A DNA stretch of 64,000 nucleotides from Pseudorasbora parva (GCF_024679245.1 NC_090195.1:6221800-6285799); one strand, 5' to 3'. Shown: positions 25,627 to 37,988, counted from the stretch's first letter. Program-made: numbers and translations. The notes: generated from the letters alone by a model not told the origin.

Positions 25627-26426
25627 AAAAGGATACTTCACCGCTTTTTCATATTAAACTCTTATTCCCTTATCTAAATTGATACATACCTCTCTCGTCT
25701 CAGTGCGTCCACTTAATCTCTCTGACGTGCGGTGACGATCTGATAGCATTTAGCTTAGCCCACTAAGCCCAGTTCATTCACTATGGTACCAAACAGAGGT
25801 CAAGTTAGAAGCGACCAAACACCTCCACGGTTCCCCTATTTAAATACAGTTACACGAATAGTTGAACGATCAAGTATGATGACATAAAATAAAACTTTTC
25901 TAATCGGATTAAAAAGGAGAACTATAATGTATGGCGGAATAGCACTTCTGAGAGTACTTCGGCTCGGTGCAGTAAAAAGTCCCGGCCGAAACATCTTTCC
26001 TCACACCTCCCCCTCACTCTCTCATTTCTGTCAATAGGGAGGTGTGAGGAAAGATGTTTCGGCCGGGACTTTTTACTGTGCCGAGTCGAAGTACTCTCAG
26101 AAGTGCTATTCCGTCATACATTATAGTTCTCCTTAATCCGCTTAGAAACGCTGCACATTTTATTTTATGTCATCATATTTGTTTGTTCGTGTAACTGTAT
26201 TTAAATAGAGGAAACGTGGAGGTGTTTGGTACTTCTAACTTGACCTCTGTTTGGTTCCATAGTGAATGAACTGGGCTTAGTGGGCTAAGCTAAATGCTAT
26301 CAGATCGCCACCGCGCATCAGAGAGATTAAGTGCACGCACTGAGACGAGAGAGGGATGTATCAACTCTTCTTAGTTAAGGGAATAGCATAGTTTAATATG
26401 AAAAAGCGGTGAAGTATCCCTTTAAA
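25627..26426. mobile_element. Fold-back element, 0.8 kb
   Basis: GGATACTTCACCGCTTTTTC at the left and GAAAAAGCGGTGAAGTATCC at the right form the ends. The centre is a strong hairpin: GGCCGAAACATCTTTCCTCA near 25984 and its complement near 26045. Arms of nearly 400 bases, with no coding capacity. Confidence 0.92.
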
Positions 26427-26810
26427 CACTGGTATCATTCCTCAGGCTTTCCAGTGAGTGTATGGCCTAAGCCTGGATTTCTGCTGAGAAATCATTTCTT
26501 AAACCAGCCTAAACTGGTTTGCTGGTTTTAACTATAGTTTCCCTGCTGGTTTCTTTAGGTGAGGCTAAAACCAATTCTTTTTTCCATCTGGGTTAGGTTA
26601 GGTCTTTTAAAATGTTAAAAACAGCATTTGTAAAGACTATTCCATTCACTTTAACATGAAGGATATTCTGTTCCAGCAGCACTATCATTAATTTGTCTCC
26701 ATTTGCAAATTTTCATTAGTAAAAGGCAGCATAATCAGGGTCAAATTTGCTGCTATAAGACCAAAAACAGCCTTCATTAGCATTAAATTCCTGGTTACGT
26801 GTTCTACATA

Positions 26811-27171
26811 TGTGACCCTGGAGCACAAATACAGTCATAAGTCACACGGGTAGATTTGTGGCAATAGCCAACAGTACATTGTTTGGGTCAAAATGATTTT
26901 TCTTTTATGCCAAAAATCATTAGGATATCAAGTAAAGATCATGTTCCAGGAAGATATTTACTAAATTTTCTTCTGAAAGTATATAAAATATTTATTATTA
27001 GTTGTAATATGCATTGCTAACAACCTTAAAGATGATTTTCTCAATATTTAAATTTTTTGGCACCCTCAGATTCCAGGTTTTCAAATATTGTATCTTGGTC
27101 AAATATTGCCATATCCTAACAACATGCATCAATGGAAAGCTTATTTATTCAGCCTGTATAAATCTCAACGT

Positions 27172-27204
<33 letters not shown>

Positions 27205-27237
27205 CCGTTATGACTGGTTTTGTGGTCCAGAGTCACA
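26811..27237. mobile_element. TGTGACCCTGG-type MITE containing a poly-A run
   Basis: TGTGACCCTGGAGCACAAA at the left and TTTGTGGTCCAGAGTCACA at the right are inverted ends. A second copy is at 61181-61571. A run of about 27 A lies at 27174-27202 inside it. Confidence 0.8.
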
Positions 27238-27240
27238 TAT

Positions 27241-27572
27241 TTAAAGGGATAGTTCACTTTAAAATGAATATTCTGTCATCCTTTACGCGCCCTCAAGTTG
27301 TTTCTCTGTATGAATTTATTTCTTCAGCTGAACACAAGGGAAGATATTTTGAAGAATGTCAGTGACCAATCAGTTACCTGGAACCATTGACTTCCATAGT
27401 ATTTTTTGTCCTACTATGGAAGTCAATGGTTCCAGGTAACTGATTGGTTACTGATATTCTTCAAAATATCTTCCCTTGTGTTCAGCTGAAGAAATAAATT
27501 CATACAGAGAAACAACTTGAGGGCGCGTAAAGGATGACAGAATATTCATTTTAAAGTGAACTATCCCTTTAA
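27241..27572. mobile_element. Near-perfect fold-back element, 332 bp
   Basis: TTAAAGGGATAGTTCACTTT and its complement form the ends. The arms of about 155 bases look almost identical around a TTTTTTGTCC loop near 27403, which suggests a recent or gene-converted copy. It lies only 3 bases from the preceding MITE. Confidence 0.93.
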
Positions 27573-27699
27573 GCTTCTTCCATTAAATATGAGCATGAAA
27601 GCATGACAAAAGTGCACCTACACAAATGCATCACACATAATAGAGTTTTTCCGTCAAAAAAACATGTTATACTATATTAACACTACATTTAACTATATA

Positions 27700-28144
27700 T
27701 TTAAAGAGCATATTGCAGGTTACATTTTTTTCAAGATGAATATATAACCTTGAAAATGGCATATGAAAAGGTAATGAAGGATTTAAAATGTTTTTAAAAG
27801 ACATAAATTTAGTAGATGAAGTGGCCGTTTCATTGGCTGTTTTTTTCAACATCGCGTCATATTACGTCACGAGAGGGAGTCGTGTGCCAAGCTCTGCGTT
27901 GACTCAGTGCAGAATTCGGTAGGAATCAGTGTATTTTCAGTAGTTTTCTTATTTCAATTTATCATTGTCATGGAAAATGATTGTGTCGAGCCTGTCAGGA
28001 CATCGAGTCCACAGGTTTCCACAAAAACGTCTCAAAAAGCCTTATTAGCATACTTATAAGTATATTTTAAAGAAAATCTAGGTCCTACATAATTTTTCTA
28101 TACACTGACTCACTGGAGTCTCTCACCTGCAATATTCTCTTTAA
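27700..28144. mobile_element. Non-autonomous element with TTAAAGAG ends
   Basis: AAAGAGCATATTGCAGGTTA at the left is mirrored by TCACCTGCAATATTCTCTTT at the right. The interior is non-coding, with TTACGTCACGAGAGGG near 27864. Confidence 0.6.
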
Positions 28145-28480
28145 CTAAATATAATGAACTGTATAATATCATATAATGTGGCCAAGACTTGTGGAATATA
28201 ATGAACTGAATAACTGAAGTTTAAAAAAAGTCAATACCTATAAATGAAATGGGTTGTCAGGGTTACAGTGTAATTATATATTTAAGTACTGAGGAATATG
28301 AATGAAGTATGTATTTACTAGGGTTAGGTTAGGATTAGGGTCTGGGTGATGGTTAGTGGCATGTCATTTATGTTATTATGGTAAGTAACAAATGTAACAA
28401 GAACGCTGTAAAATAAAGTGTGCTTTTATCATCCATGCTATTTTTATGTTCATTCATTTCTTTATAAATATATTTGACGT
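28145..28480. other. Intergenic sequence without a gene
   Basis: Contains a GGTTAGG-rich patch near 28322-28345; nothing else is recognised. Confidence 0.4.
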
Positions 28481-28640
28481 ATTGCATTGCTGTAGCTCAA
28501 ACAGCATGGCATTATTAGCAAGACCGAGGTCATGGGTTCGATTCCCAGGGAATGCATGAACGGACAAAACATGCCTATTGAATGCAATGTAAGTTGGATA
28601 AAGCATCTGCCATACGCATACCGTAAATGTGAATAGTTTA
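28481..28640 (+). repeat. tRNA-derived SINE fragment
   Basis: TGCTGTAGCTCAAACAGCAT (A-box side), GGTCATGGGTTCGATTCCCA (B box) and the fish SINE tail TTGGATAAAGCATCTGCCA are in the expected order. It is a SINE copy, not a tRNA gene. Confidence 0.8.
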
Positions 28641-29694
28641 CCTTCATGCAAAGCAGTTTTCCAGCATGATGAGCGTGACTGTAGTGAGTGAATGAGACTC
28701 AACCCTTGAACGAGAGAGTGAGAGACCCACCGTGGTCCTCCGCTCTCTCCTTTAATGATTGATGTTGAAGTTCATTACAGTGTGTTGGATATGACCAGTG
28801 TAATAGAGCTCCATCACTCTCATCTGAGACAGCACGGCCTCCCAAAGAGAGACAAATGAGTCCCGTGCTCATTAACAAAAACCCCTCTCTCTCTCACACA
28901 CACACACACACTCTCTCTCTCTCTTTAGATGATCTGCGCTGGTCATCATAGACGATTGTTGTCTGCTGCTTTGGGTCAGTGTCGGTCCTTCTCAATTACA
29001 CGTGTGTGAAGTATGCTTTCACGTCCATTGTCTCTTTCACATTCCCTCCTGATTATACAAGTATGTTGTTTTCTTCAGGGAATAAGGAAACGGTGATACT
29101 TTTAGTTCAGCTATGGAACAAGTAAGCTATAAGTAGTCAGATGCACTGAATACATGTTTTAAATATTATATAGCACAAAGGTTGTGGTGCAGTTTTGATC
29201 TAGAAAATCTTTCTTATGTAACCAAATCGTCTTATGATTTGATAAATAACACATTTTTAACTTAATCAAATGCATCTTGTGTAAGTTAATGTTTCAGGAC
29301 AAAAGCCATAAAAATTGAATAATGGCATAATTGAAAACTTGTTTGTTTTGTTTTGTTTGGTCTTTTTTTCTGGAGAGAAATGGTTCAGACCAATAACGCT
29401 GATTTAAAGGGAAGAGAAGATGCTGAAGGCTCAAACTTCACAATGATTACTACTTCAGAAAAATACTTTTTAACACAAGGATAATCATTTTACCCCATGG
29501 TCTCGTGACACTGACGACAGATGTGCTCTATTACCTGCTCAAAATGCATCAAATACAGTAAATCTGGAGGATGTTTAAGAGCAAAGACAGCTTTAGAAGG
29601 TCCACGACTGTTTCAGAGGAACAGAGATTTTAGTTAATGACCTGTGCATCAAAACAATAAATACTGCAAGATTAACAGTTCATTTAAAAGATTA

Positions 29695-29695
<1 letters not shown>
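28641..29695. other. Intergenic sequence without a gene
   Basis: A mixed CT/CA repeat lies at about 28887-28924. The remainder shows no coding sequence or clear element. Confidence 0.4.

Positions 29696-29696
<1 letters not shown>

Positions 29697-29780
<84 letters not shown>
29697..29780. repeat. (TA)n microsatellite
   Basis: About 42 TA units followed by further TA-rich sequence to about 29870. Confidence 0.96.
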
Positions 29781-29782
<2 letters not shown>

Positions 29783-29870
29783 AATGCAGTATTATATATA
29801 TATATATGATTTTTTGTATCTATAATAATTTTTTATCTATCTATATATCTAGATATAGATATAATTAATT

Positions 29871-30895
29871 AGCATTGTCCTTTTATATTGTTTAGTGGGA
29901 AAATCAAGCCATATTATTTTGTATTATTAATTACACTTTATAACTGCATGGTACATTTATTTTTGTGGATGAGTAAATAAATAAATCAACAAATAAAAAC
30001 GATTAAATCGTTGTCAATAAATAATTGCCAGCAGTCATTTTACGCTTTATAATGTTTGGTATAGAAACATCTATCAATGAGTTTATCAATAATTAATTAT
30101 TGATTTGCACAGATGACAAACACTGAGACAGTATTTAAGAAGAACAAACATGAATACAATGAAAACATTTTCTCCCAGTTGTATGGAACCATATTGCACC
30201 AGATTTATTGTGAAGTCGATCATGTGAATATATCACTCTGCCATTGTGTTCTTGTGTTCTTATTTATTTCCATCAGCGTTATTATTTTTTTCCTTCTTTT
30301 TTTCTTCACAGAGAACTGGGGGAGATTCAGAAATGCGTTAAGAGCACATGCAAAAAAGATAGAAACAACGACAGACGGCCCGTCCAAATCATACGGGAAA
30401 TCAGACAACAAATGGCAACACATGCAAAAATCCACAAGACAGCAACTTATAAATACTTATTTTTTTAAAAAACGTCTCTTTACAGTCTCGTATAGTGCAC
30501 GTGTGTCGCACGGACACATTTAATATTTACAAATGTACAAAATAATAAATTAAAAATAAAGAAATTTTAGGGCAAGGGAGGGAAAGAACAAACCTGAAAG
30601 TAATGTCGATGTTGAAGACAGCCTAATAACTTTTAAATATAATATAATACAGGTCAAGTGTCAATATGCATTCAAATCTCATAAACTTTAATTGATAAGC
30701 TATTCAGAATTGGATGCATATAAACCGATGATCCGTTAAGCATAGGCCTCAAGTTTTGAATTGATGAAAGCGAACAAAGTAAGTCTCTGAATATCCTTCT
30801 GTCCTTTTAGGTGTGCTTCATGCATCTGTACTGCGTGACCCCTGACCTGTGGGACTGTTCGTTTCAGGAGTTCAGGGTCACTTTCATTGCGGAGT
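29871..30895 (-). other. gbx1: Probable gbx1 3' UTR and flank
   Basis: Downstream of the gbx1 stop codon on the minus strand there is no gene. An AATAAA on the minus strand at 30209-30204 is one possible polyadenylation signal, but several similar sequences exist. A 136-residue plus-strand open frame at 30113-30523 has no recognised domain. Confidence 0.4.
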
Positions 30896-31410
30896 TCATG
30901 GCCTGCTGCCCGGCTCGATCTGTTGGTGCTGACTCCGAACCGCGAACCTGTTGACGTGCACGGGGATGGGCACCACGATTTTGGGGTTCCTGACGGGCTC
31001 CCCGGATCTGTTGTTGACGTTCCCGGCTTTGATCCGTTTCCATTTGGCCCTGCGGTTCTGGAACCAGATTTTGACCTGGACCTCGCTGAGTTTGAGCGCG
31101 TGCGCGATCTGAGAGCGCTCGGTGAGGGACAGATACTTCTTACAGTGAAACTCCTTCTCGAGTTCCAGCAGCTGTTCGCTAGTGAAAGCAGTCCGCCTCC
31201 TCCGGCTCTTTCCCGCCGAGCCGCCCGGCGGTAACGCGTCCTGTGAGCCGCCTTTCAGTTTGCTTTTCTGGGCCGCTGAAGCGCAGGTGTTCCCGTCGGA
31301 GAAGCTCTCGTTCTCGCTGTCGGCTGAGCTGTCGTCCCGGTCGCTGCACGCGGCCTCCGCTGATTTCAGGTCCAGCTTCTCATCGTCTGAACTGTAGAGT
31401 TTGGTTTCGC
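30896..31410 (-). CDS. gbx1: gbx1 exon 2 (homeodomain)
   Basis: Gbx1 is a homeodomain transcription factor of the Gbx family (unplugged/Gbx), acting in the early neural plate, hindbrain and spinal cord. The acceptor on the minus strand is CATTCTCTTCAG. The exon completes a Gly codon, then gives [11 protein letters not shown], an acidic/Ser stretch, a Gly-rich linker, and the homeodomain at about residues 214-273: [19 protein letters not shown], then [13 protein letters not shown] with Gln50 and Asn51. The tail ends EPGSRP and TGA. With exon 1 the protein is 316 residues, the length I remember for fish Gbx1 and shorter than the mammalian protein. Confidence 0.97.
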
Positions 31411-32884
31411 CTGAAGAGAATGAAAATGAAGCTTTATTCTATAGGCCTACAGATTTGATCATGGATTTCAGGGGACAAAGTGTTTACGTAAAACATTTAA
31501 ACCCAGTTGAAACTTAACGAATGCTTTACAGGTGGTGCCAAAGTGTCGCAGTGAAAAGTTCTTCAGTGACAACCTCGAATTATTTACCGATCAAGAAAAT
31601 CGAGTATAAATTAAAGGTTATTCATTGGCATTGATGGTTCCATAAAAAAACATTTAACATCCATGAATCTTTGCATTCCACAAAAGCTTCTTTATCCTAC
31701 AAAAATACATTTTAAAAAATGGCTCTTTTTAGATCTGTTCGCTGAAAAGGTTCTTTGGGGAACCAAAATTGTTTATATGGCTTCACTGCGAACCCCTCCG
31801 TTTAGAAGCTTTATTTTTAAGAGTGTAGAAATTAATTCTCTAACATTACTTATTAAATGGCGGTGAAACTGAAGAATAATAATGAATGTTTTAATCTGCT
31901 CCGCGTTTTATTTTTATTTTTATTTTATTTCATAAATATCCTGAGACATTATTAAATCCCATAATAATACAATTCCTTCAAGTGAAGGCCTGTCCACATA
32001 TTCAAACCAATGACTGATTGATGCGTAACATTTTTACATGCAAGTTCGTTGCACTTTTTTATGTTTAAGAAAGAGTAGAATTAGCCTACAGTATTGTAAC
32101 AATTTGGATGGGATAAAATATATTTTTATAACATGATACAATAAACAGTGTACTTAAACTTCACAACAATTGTTCTTATCGTTTGCTTTGAGATTCAGTC
32201 TGCTTAAACTCCAGCTTTAAATAACATATCTAATTTGGCAAACTATTTAGAAATATCACAAAACATAAATAGGCTAGCCTAATTATAATTGTTCCGGAGT
32301 GGAGGCCTGTGCCACCTGACCACTAATCAAACGACAATAGAAGTTTTCAAACTCAACATGTTGATATTTCAATCATTTTATGAAGTCCCATAAGAACAGT
32401 ATGATAAATGTCTAAAATGCACTCTTTTTATCCAGCCCACAAAAACATTCAAAAGGCAACAACAATTGTATAACTCTTAGCTTACATTCATATGAAACCA
32501 CATGACATGAAGTTTTATGACATTTCTGACTGTTTGAATGTACAGACATTTTTAATAGTTTGATGATATTATAAAACGTTTTTAATGAAATTCAATTCAA
32601 ACTGTTAGAAGAACGATTTTTTGTTCATCTTATCAATCACAATTTTTTATTGTTTATAGTTTTTTTGGAGGTTAAAATAGTTATTTTATTTGGCATGTTG
32701 GTTTATTGGTTATAACTCGGTAGTATTTTTTAAAGAACTAGAGAATAAAAGTTTGTTTTAGAACTTTTGGCATCAGACTGTAGAACATTTTGATTCTAAT
32801 CAGAACTTGTATTTTTGGATAAAGGCTGGTTGAACTTTTTGTGATCGTGTTTAATCCAGCTGTCAGTTTGGCTCCGGTGCTCAC
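31411..32884 (-). other. gbx1: gbx1 intron
   Basis: The donor is GCAG|GTGAGC at exon 1 and the acceptor is TTCTCTTCAG. The 1.47 kb intron is AT-rich, with no recognised element or gene. Confidence 0.85.
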
Positions 32885-33320
32885 CTGCAACCGCCTGAAA
32901 AGTTTCCGTGAAATTAAGGAGTTCGGAGCCCTTGAGCTCGTCATGCGGGCTCTCCTGCCGGTTCATCCCCGTCCCGTCCGCGCCTAACCGGGGTCCCGGA
33001 ATCTCCTGCGGGGGATAGAAACTATCTGGAGGGTCCGTGAAACTAGGCAGGGTGGTGGTGAGCGCCACCATGGAGGGCATCCCCTGCCCCAAACCTGCGC
33101 AAAAAGTGTTGGTCAGACGCCCCGCGAACGATGCCAACGGTGCCAAGGGAGGGATACCCGACGGTAATGACGAGTGAGACAGGGCTTGTGGAATCATAAG
33201 CGGTCGGTACGGCATAAACATCGGGTAGCCCGTGTAGAGCAGGTGGCCCGGCCGGGGCTGTGGAGTGCCAATCAAAGAATCAATGGAAAACGCCGTGCCC
33301 GGACCGCTCGGTCTCTGCAT
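32885..33320 (-). CDS. gbx1: gbx1 exon 1
   Basis: The ATG at 33320 gives MQRPSGPGTAFSIDSLIG, a classic Gbx start. FSIDSLI at residues 11-17 is the engrailed-homology-1-like motif that recruits Groucho/TLE co-repressors. A Pro-rich, hydrophobic segment follows (YTGYPMFMPYRPLMIPQAL) and then a Gbx-conserved stretch around FAGRLTNTFCAGLGQG. The exon ends with one base of a Gly codon at the GTGAGC donor, leaving 145 whole residues. The start is favoured because the conserved N-terminus begins exactly there and the GC-rich coding composition ends upstream of it. Confidence 0.97.
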
Positions 33321-33510
33321 GGTGAACTGAGCGCGGTCTGGTCGTATAAATCCCGTGCAGTGGCCTTCTGAGACAAATCACCCAAATGTGGTCCACGGTT
33401 ATCCTGATGGTGCTGTAGGGTCCTCGCCGTCCAACTGACTGAGACCTGATGCGTTTTTTTGTCTGGAGCTCTCAGTGTCTCAGCCTCTATTTGTCACATA
33501 CTGAGACATA
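33321..33510 (-). promoter_or_regulatory. gbx1: gbx1 5' UTR / proximal promoter region
   Basis: This is the sequence directly upstream of the gbx1 ATG. It is non-repetitive and moderately GC-rich. I could not place a transcription start; no convincing TATA box is at a suitable distance. Confidence 0.4.
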
Positions 33511-33606
33511 AACACACACACACACACACACATTCACACTCTCTCTCTCAATCGCGCGCGCGCGCGCGCGCTCTCGCTCTCGCACTCTCTCTCTCTCTTT
33601 CTCTCG
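33511..33606. repeat. CA / CG / CT microsatellite cluster upstream of gbx1
   Basis: (CA)10 at 33512-33532, a CT run, (CG)9 at 33553-33570, then CTCTCG and CT repeats. Alternating purine-pyrimidine CA and CG tracts are prone to form Z-DNA. They lie about 190-290 bases upstream of the start codon. Confidence 0.92.
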
Positions 33607-35339
33607 GTTATCATCAATACAAGAGGATAGAAGGGGGAGTTGCCCTGGAGACTCATCCATCTTCCTCAAATTACGCTTCATTTCCTTATTCAGTCCCTGA
33701 CTTTTTAGGCCGCCTAGAGAGAGGGGGGGTAGTTTCCCAGTGGGTCAAGTCCCCTCCTCTGGAAAGCGAATGTGAGGGGACTGCGCTGACCACACCAACC
33801 CAATCAACTATTATTAATTTTGATTGATGATAAGTAATTACTTTGTATTCAAGGGAAGATATATAACAACGGTTCTTTTGTTGATTCTTTTAGAGGCCGA
33901 TGGCATCGGAGTCGTGAGGGCGGAGAGGCAGATGTTTCGGCCCTCTTGTGAGAGAGAGTCTTTTCTATTCTGCTCGGAGAAAGAGTGAATCTGGCCGACA
34001 ATTATCCCCAAGAGAGAGATTTTACTGATGAAATGACGTTTGAATGTAGAGATCTGTGTGAACCCTATGCTGATAAAAATAAGGAAGTAGGCTAGCCTAT
34101 GGCTATTACGAGAAATGGGCCTAGGCCTAGCCTAGAAAATCCCAAAATATGTATTTTATAAAAAATTGTTTTATAAGTCAAATCAGCAATTTCTTTCAGA
34201 AAAATGTCAAGTTCTTATATGTAATCTTTGTATAGGATAGCTTATAGGCTACTTTAGCCTATTATATCATATAACACTCTATTTTTTGTCAAAATGTCTT
34301 CGTTTAGCAATCATCATGATTTTTTTAATTACGAATAGAGTGCGAATTATGGGAGGGTGGTGTTTAAAATTCCCCATATGATACTCAAAAAAAATTGTTT
34401 TTTGGACAAACAACCGTTGGGTGGAAAATTTGACCCAAACATGGGTTGAAACAACCCAGTTTTTTTTTTTTTTTTGAAAGAGTGTGTAGCCCAAAATACG
34501 TGTGGAAATGTGAAATGTATACATTTCAAAAGCGTTTAAAAAAAAAAAAATTAATTACCAAAAAAGTTAGATAAGTTCGCTAAACGTAGCGCTAACGAAA
34601 AGAAACCGGTTGTTCGTCTGAGGGGTAACCATAGCAACAGCAGTCAGCGCGAGCGCTTTCCTATTGGGATTCGGGCGGAACTTCCACAAAACACAAGTAG
34701 GCCAACTGTCATTATTTATCACTTTGTTTTAGATTAATATATTTAAAGAAACTTATATGACAAAAAGTTTTGTTTAGATGGCTTAAGTCAGGGCAAAACG
34801 ACATTTGAGTTGCGCGAGAGGAGAACAAACCCTAAACCCAGAAAATTAGCTACTGCCAAAAATCCCTTAAAATGCTGTCCCTCTGAAAATCACTGAATAA
34901 TTCGCACACTGGTCATGAATAACAAGTAGGCCTAGCCTATCTTTATTTGACCCCAACAAACCTGCCTTTTTATTTACAAAAGTAAAAAGAGAAATGCTAT
35001 AATTTTGTACACTTCAACCTATTGACCCAGGGAGGCCTGTGTTTTTTCCTTAAGATTATCAGATTTTTAAAGAAACGTTTTCTGGACAGTTACATCATCT
35101 AGAAAAAAAATAGCCAATAAAATGACCTTAGTTCATACATTGAAAATATATTAATCATGTGCATTCACTTATGAAATCCATTGCAATGTAGCCTATGTTT
35201 AAATAACTTAATAGAGCCAGATAAAAAAAAAAAATTAAGGAAAATACTTTAAGAGAAAAACTAATCAGACTTTCCTTAGTTGAGAATATGATTTAGATTT
35301 TAAGAAGAAAAAAAAAAACAAAGAAAGGGGGTCTAAAAT
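33607..35339. other. gbx1/asb10 spacer, proximal part
   Basis: 34410-34480 contains a decayed fragment of the AACCCAGTT/AACTGGGTT repeat family with a T homopolymer. Runs of A occur at 34541 and 35223. No gene. Confidence 0.45.
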
Positions 35340-35610
35340 TGCACCCTCTGAGCGGTTTCTCTTTCCCCGCTAAGCATTAATTTAATCGGAGATCATTTTA
35401 CCGTTTAAATGCCAATTCACTTCTGATGATGATTAGGCGCTATTGAGTCCTGCGGGGCGCGAGCTCTCCAACTGGCCGTCTGATTGCGCGAGGACATAAA
35501 CACATCACCTCCGACTCTGATTAGCGATGGAGGACCCACAGATGCTAATTATTCTTATAATTGCAAATGACTCCATTCAGGAGCAGTGCTCTTTGATCTA
35601 TTGAAACCAG
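35340..35610. promoter_or_regulatory. Candidate conserved non-coding element upstream of gbx1
   Basis: Unique, complex sequence with clustered homeodomain and octamer-like cores: GCATTAATTTAATCGG, TGATGATGATTAGGCG, CTGATTAGCGATGG, ATGCTAATTATTC, AATTGCAAATGAC. It lies 2 kb upstream of the gbx1 start. The call rests on composition and position only. Confidence 0.4.
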
Positions 35611-36541
35611 ACAGCGTTCTCTCTCTCTCTCTCCCTCTCTCTCACGCTTCTGAATGGGACACAATCAGAGCCCCCCCCTCCTCTTGGTCATCGTATATGA
35701 GACTTTTATCAAAGATCTGTTCATAGACAATTGCTTTGCACCTTTGTTCTACAGTACATGAAGGAAATAGCGCAAAGGCCTTATTAGCTATCTTTGACGC
35801 GTAATTAATAACTTGTAGGCATAGTAGGGAGGAGAACATTATTGCTAAAATGTATTATGATCGGGATGAATACGGGTTAAGTATTCATCCTAAACTGCTA
35901 TGGGATGATTTTTTTTTTAAACAACATTAAATTATCAGAAAGTGTCATGTATTCAATCTAAGATAATAATAGGCTAATACTATTAATGATAATTGAAAAT
36001 AAAAAGTATTATTCATAATTTGTTCTTGAGAAATGCTTTTAGTCAAATGTCCATTGCATGGTTGCTACTCTTTTTTTTTAAAGAGTCAAGGTGACAGGAT
36101 CATTAGACACAAGACCCTCACATTGTCCCCCATCATTCTGCGCTCCGCCTTAACTTGTTGTTTATCATTCAAGTGCATGCCTCTCCATAACATAATCACA
36201 TAATACTTCCACACAACTCATCTCCATAATGCTTCTCTGAAGGGAAAGCCACATGTGGCTGGATGATCCTGTGTCGCTCATCTTTCAGACCGGATAACAA
36301 CCAGTGAAACATTTCAAAATCATGTAGGCTATACAATAGTTATTTCCACATAGAGAATAACGTTATAGCAATATTTTCTAGCATTCATCTGAGAAGATAA
36401 AATATGATGTAGAGATAAAGACGAATAAAGATGAAATCACTTGGTGATGCTGACAATGATCAAATATAAGAAAGTGCCATCCAAGCATATCTGGAGTAAT
36501 GCATACAATTAAGTATTGTATATGCAAAGCCTAAATCAAGC
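35611..36541. other. gbx1/asb10 spacer, middle part
   Basis: 36085-36260 is again low in repeats and might be regulatory. The rest is AT-rich and no gene is seen. Confidence 0.4.
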
Positions 36542-36542
36542 A

Positions 36543-36657
36543 CTATAGAATAGAATAGAATAGAATAGAATAGAATAGAATAGAATAGAACAGAACAGAA
36601 CAGAACAGAATAGAATAGAATAGAACAAAACAGAATAGAATAGAATAGAATAGAATA
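36543..36657. repeat. (TAGAA)n pentanucleotide microsatellite
   Basis: About 22 TAGAA units with a central block of CAGAA variants. Confidence 0.95.
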
Positions 36658-37802
36658 ACCTTTCTTCCTGTCAATGGCTTTTTGCTATACTTAATGGAAA
36701 AATATGTAAATGCATTTTAGCATTAATGAGAAATCAAATAAGAAAAGCAGCTAAAATGAATTAGATAAATAGAAATACATTGTTAAAGTTTATTTCACAA
36801 GAAAATGTAAAACATCGAATTGCACAGAATGGTTTAAAATATTTTCAGAAACTGTCAATTTTGCATGAATTCTAGTCAGTGCTTTTAAGATCTCTCAAGA
36901 GGACTTCAGATTCAATTAGAGCTCCATGGCGCCCCTCTGTGGTAGCTGATGAAATGGTGAAAGCGTGTTGCACTGAATATATGAACTTTATACACATTCT
37001 GCATCCTCCCCGTTTTGTTCTTCATAAAAACATTTCATCTTTTTAATTTTAATTTTAATGCTTTAAAATAGATATCACTAATACTAAAACACATTATAAA
37101 GTCACCATGAAACCAAATAAGCAAACCCCCCCCCATTATTTTTAATCTCTGATGACGTGTTTACTGGCGAGAGGGCGGGACAAACTGTCACTCACATGAG
37201 ATCGACCAATAGCAAACCACAACCATCCAATTAAATCCCCATAGACAAAATCAAGTCCCACCACACATTTTCTTTTTCAAGAAGCCTTTTCACTCAGATA
37301 TACATCAAAATGTGATTTTGCCAAGACGTTCCTGGATCAACATTGATCCTCGAACAACATTCCTGTCAGGGGAAGTTCAGGGAATTAGAGAAATGTATCT
37401 CTACCTGTAAAAGTTCCATATCTTATTTCTAAAATCAGACAGAAATGATATGTGAATAACACTGAAGTAGAAACACCTAAACCTGACTGTAAGCCTAAAA
37501 CCTGACATAAACTGTAAACTTATCCTCAAAATCTGATTGGTTGATTTAAATGGTCCAAAAACATGTTGAAATCTCATTCAGCATGTAACAGAAGACTACT
37601 GCATTTGCAACTACCGACTTTAAACACACACAAACAAAAAAACTCAAAAGTTGGCATTATCTCCATATAATGATTTCCTATAAAATCACCTGATCGTATA
37701 TCATCCTTGGTAAAGACAGGACCATTTTCAATCACAAATCCTTCAGAATAAAACAAAACTCAATGACTTGGACACTTATGTGCGTGTGTGGTTTGTGGTC
37801 TC
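36658..37802 (-). other. asb10 3' flank with an old repeat
   Basis: 37165-37310 (GAGGGCGGGACAAACTG, CACATGAGATCGACCAATAG, CAAGAAGCC) is an uninterrupted relative of the repeat split by the MITE at 23185. A minus-strand AATAAA at 36794-36789 might end asb10, but I am not sure of it. Confidence 0.5.
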
Positions 37803-37988
37803 TCAGTGCATCGAGTCTTTGAATGCCAGCATTATATAATTTTTAAGATAGGTTGGCAGGCCCAGTTTAGGGATCACCCAGTGCAAGCGGCCTTCCAGAA
37901 ACGCTCGGAGTCTGTGGCGGGCCAGGTGCTGTAGAGATCGAGGAGTTTGGCTCAGTGCAAACAGGGATTCGTAGAATTCACGGTGTTT
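37803..37988 (-). CDS. asb10: asb10 exon 6 (SOCS box)
   Basis: The acceptor is TTTTGGCACAG; the exon opens KHREFYESLFALSQTPRSLQ, then HLARHRLRAFLEG, WVIPKLGLPTYLKNYIML and a short tail to TGA: 61 residues. PRSLQHLARHRLR is the BC-box half of a SOCS box, which binds Elongin B/C, and PKLGLP is the Cul5-box side. This lets ASB proteins act as substrate receptors of Cullin-5 ubiquitin ligases. Confidence 0.95.
   Translation of the reverse strand, partial: KHREFYESLFALSQTPRSLQHLARHRLRAFLEGRLHWVIPKLGLPTYLKNYIMLAFKDSMH

Noticed and set aside
30113..30523. 136-residue plus-strand frame
   Set aside because: No recognisable domain; lies in the probable gbx1 3' flank on the opposite strand.
30887..31234. 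115-residue plus-strand frame over gbx1 exon 2
   Set aside because: Antisense shadow of the homeodomain exon.
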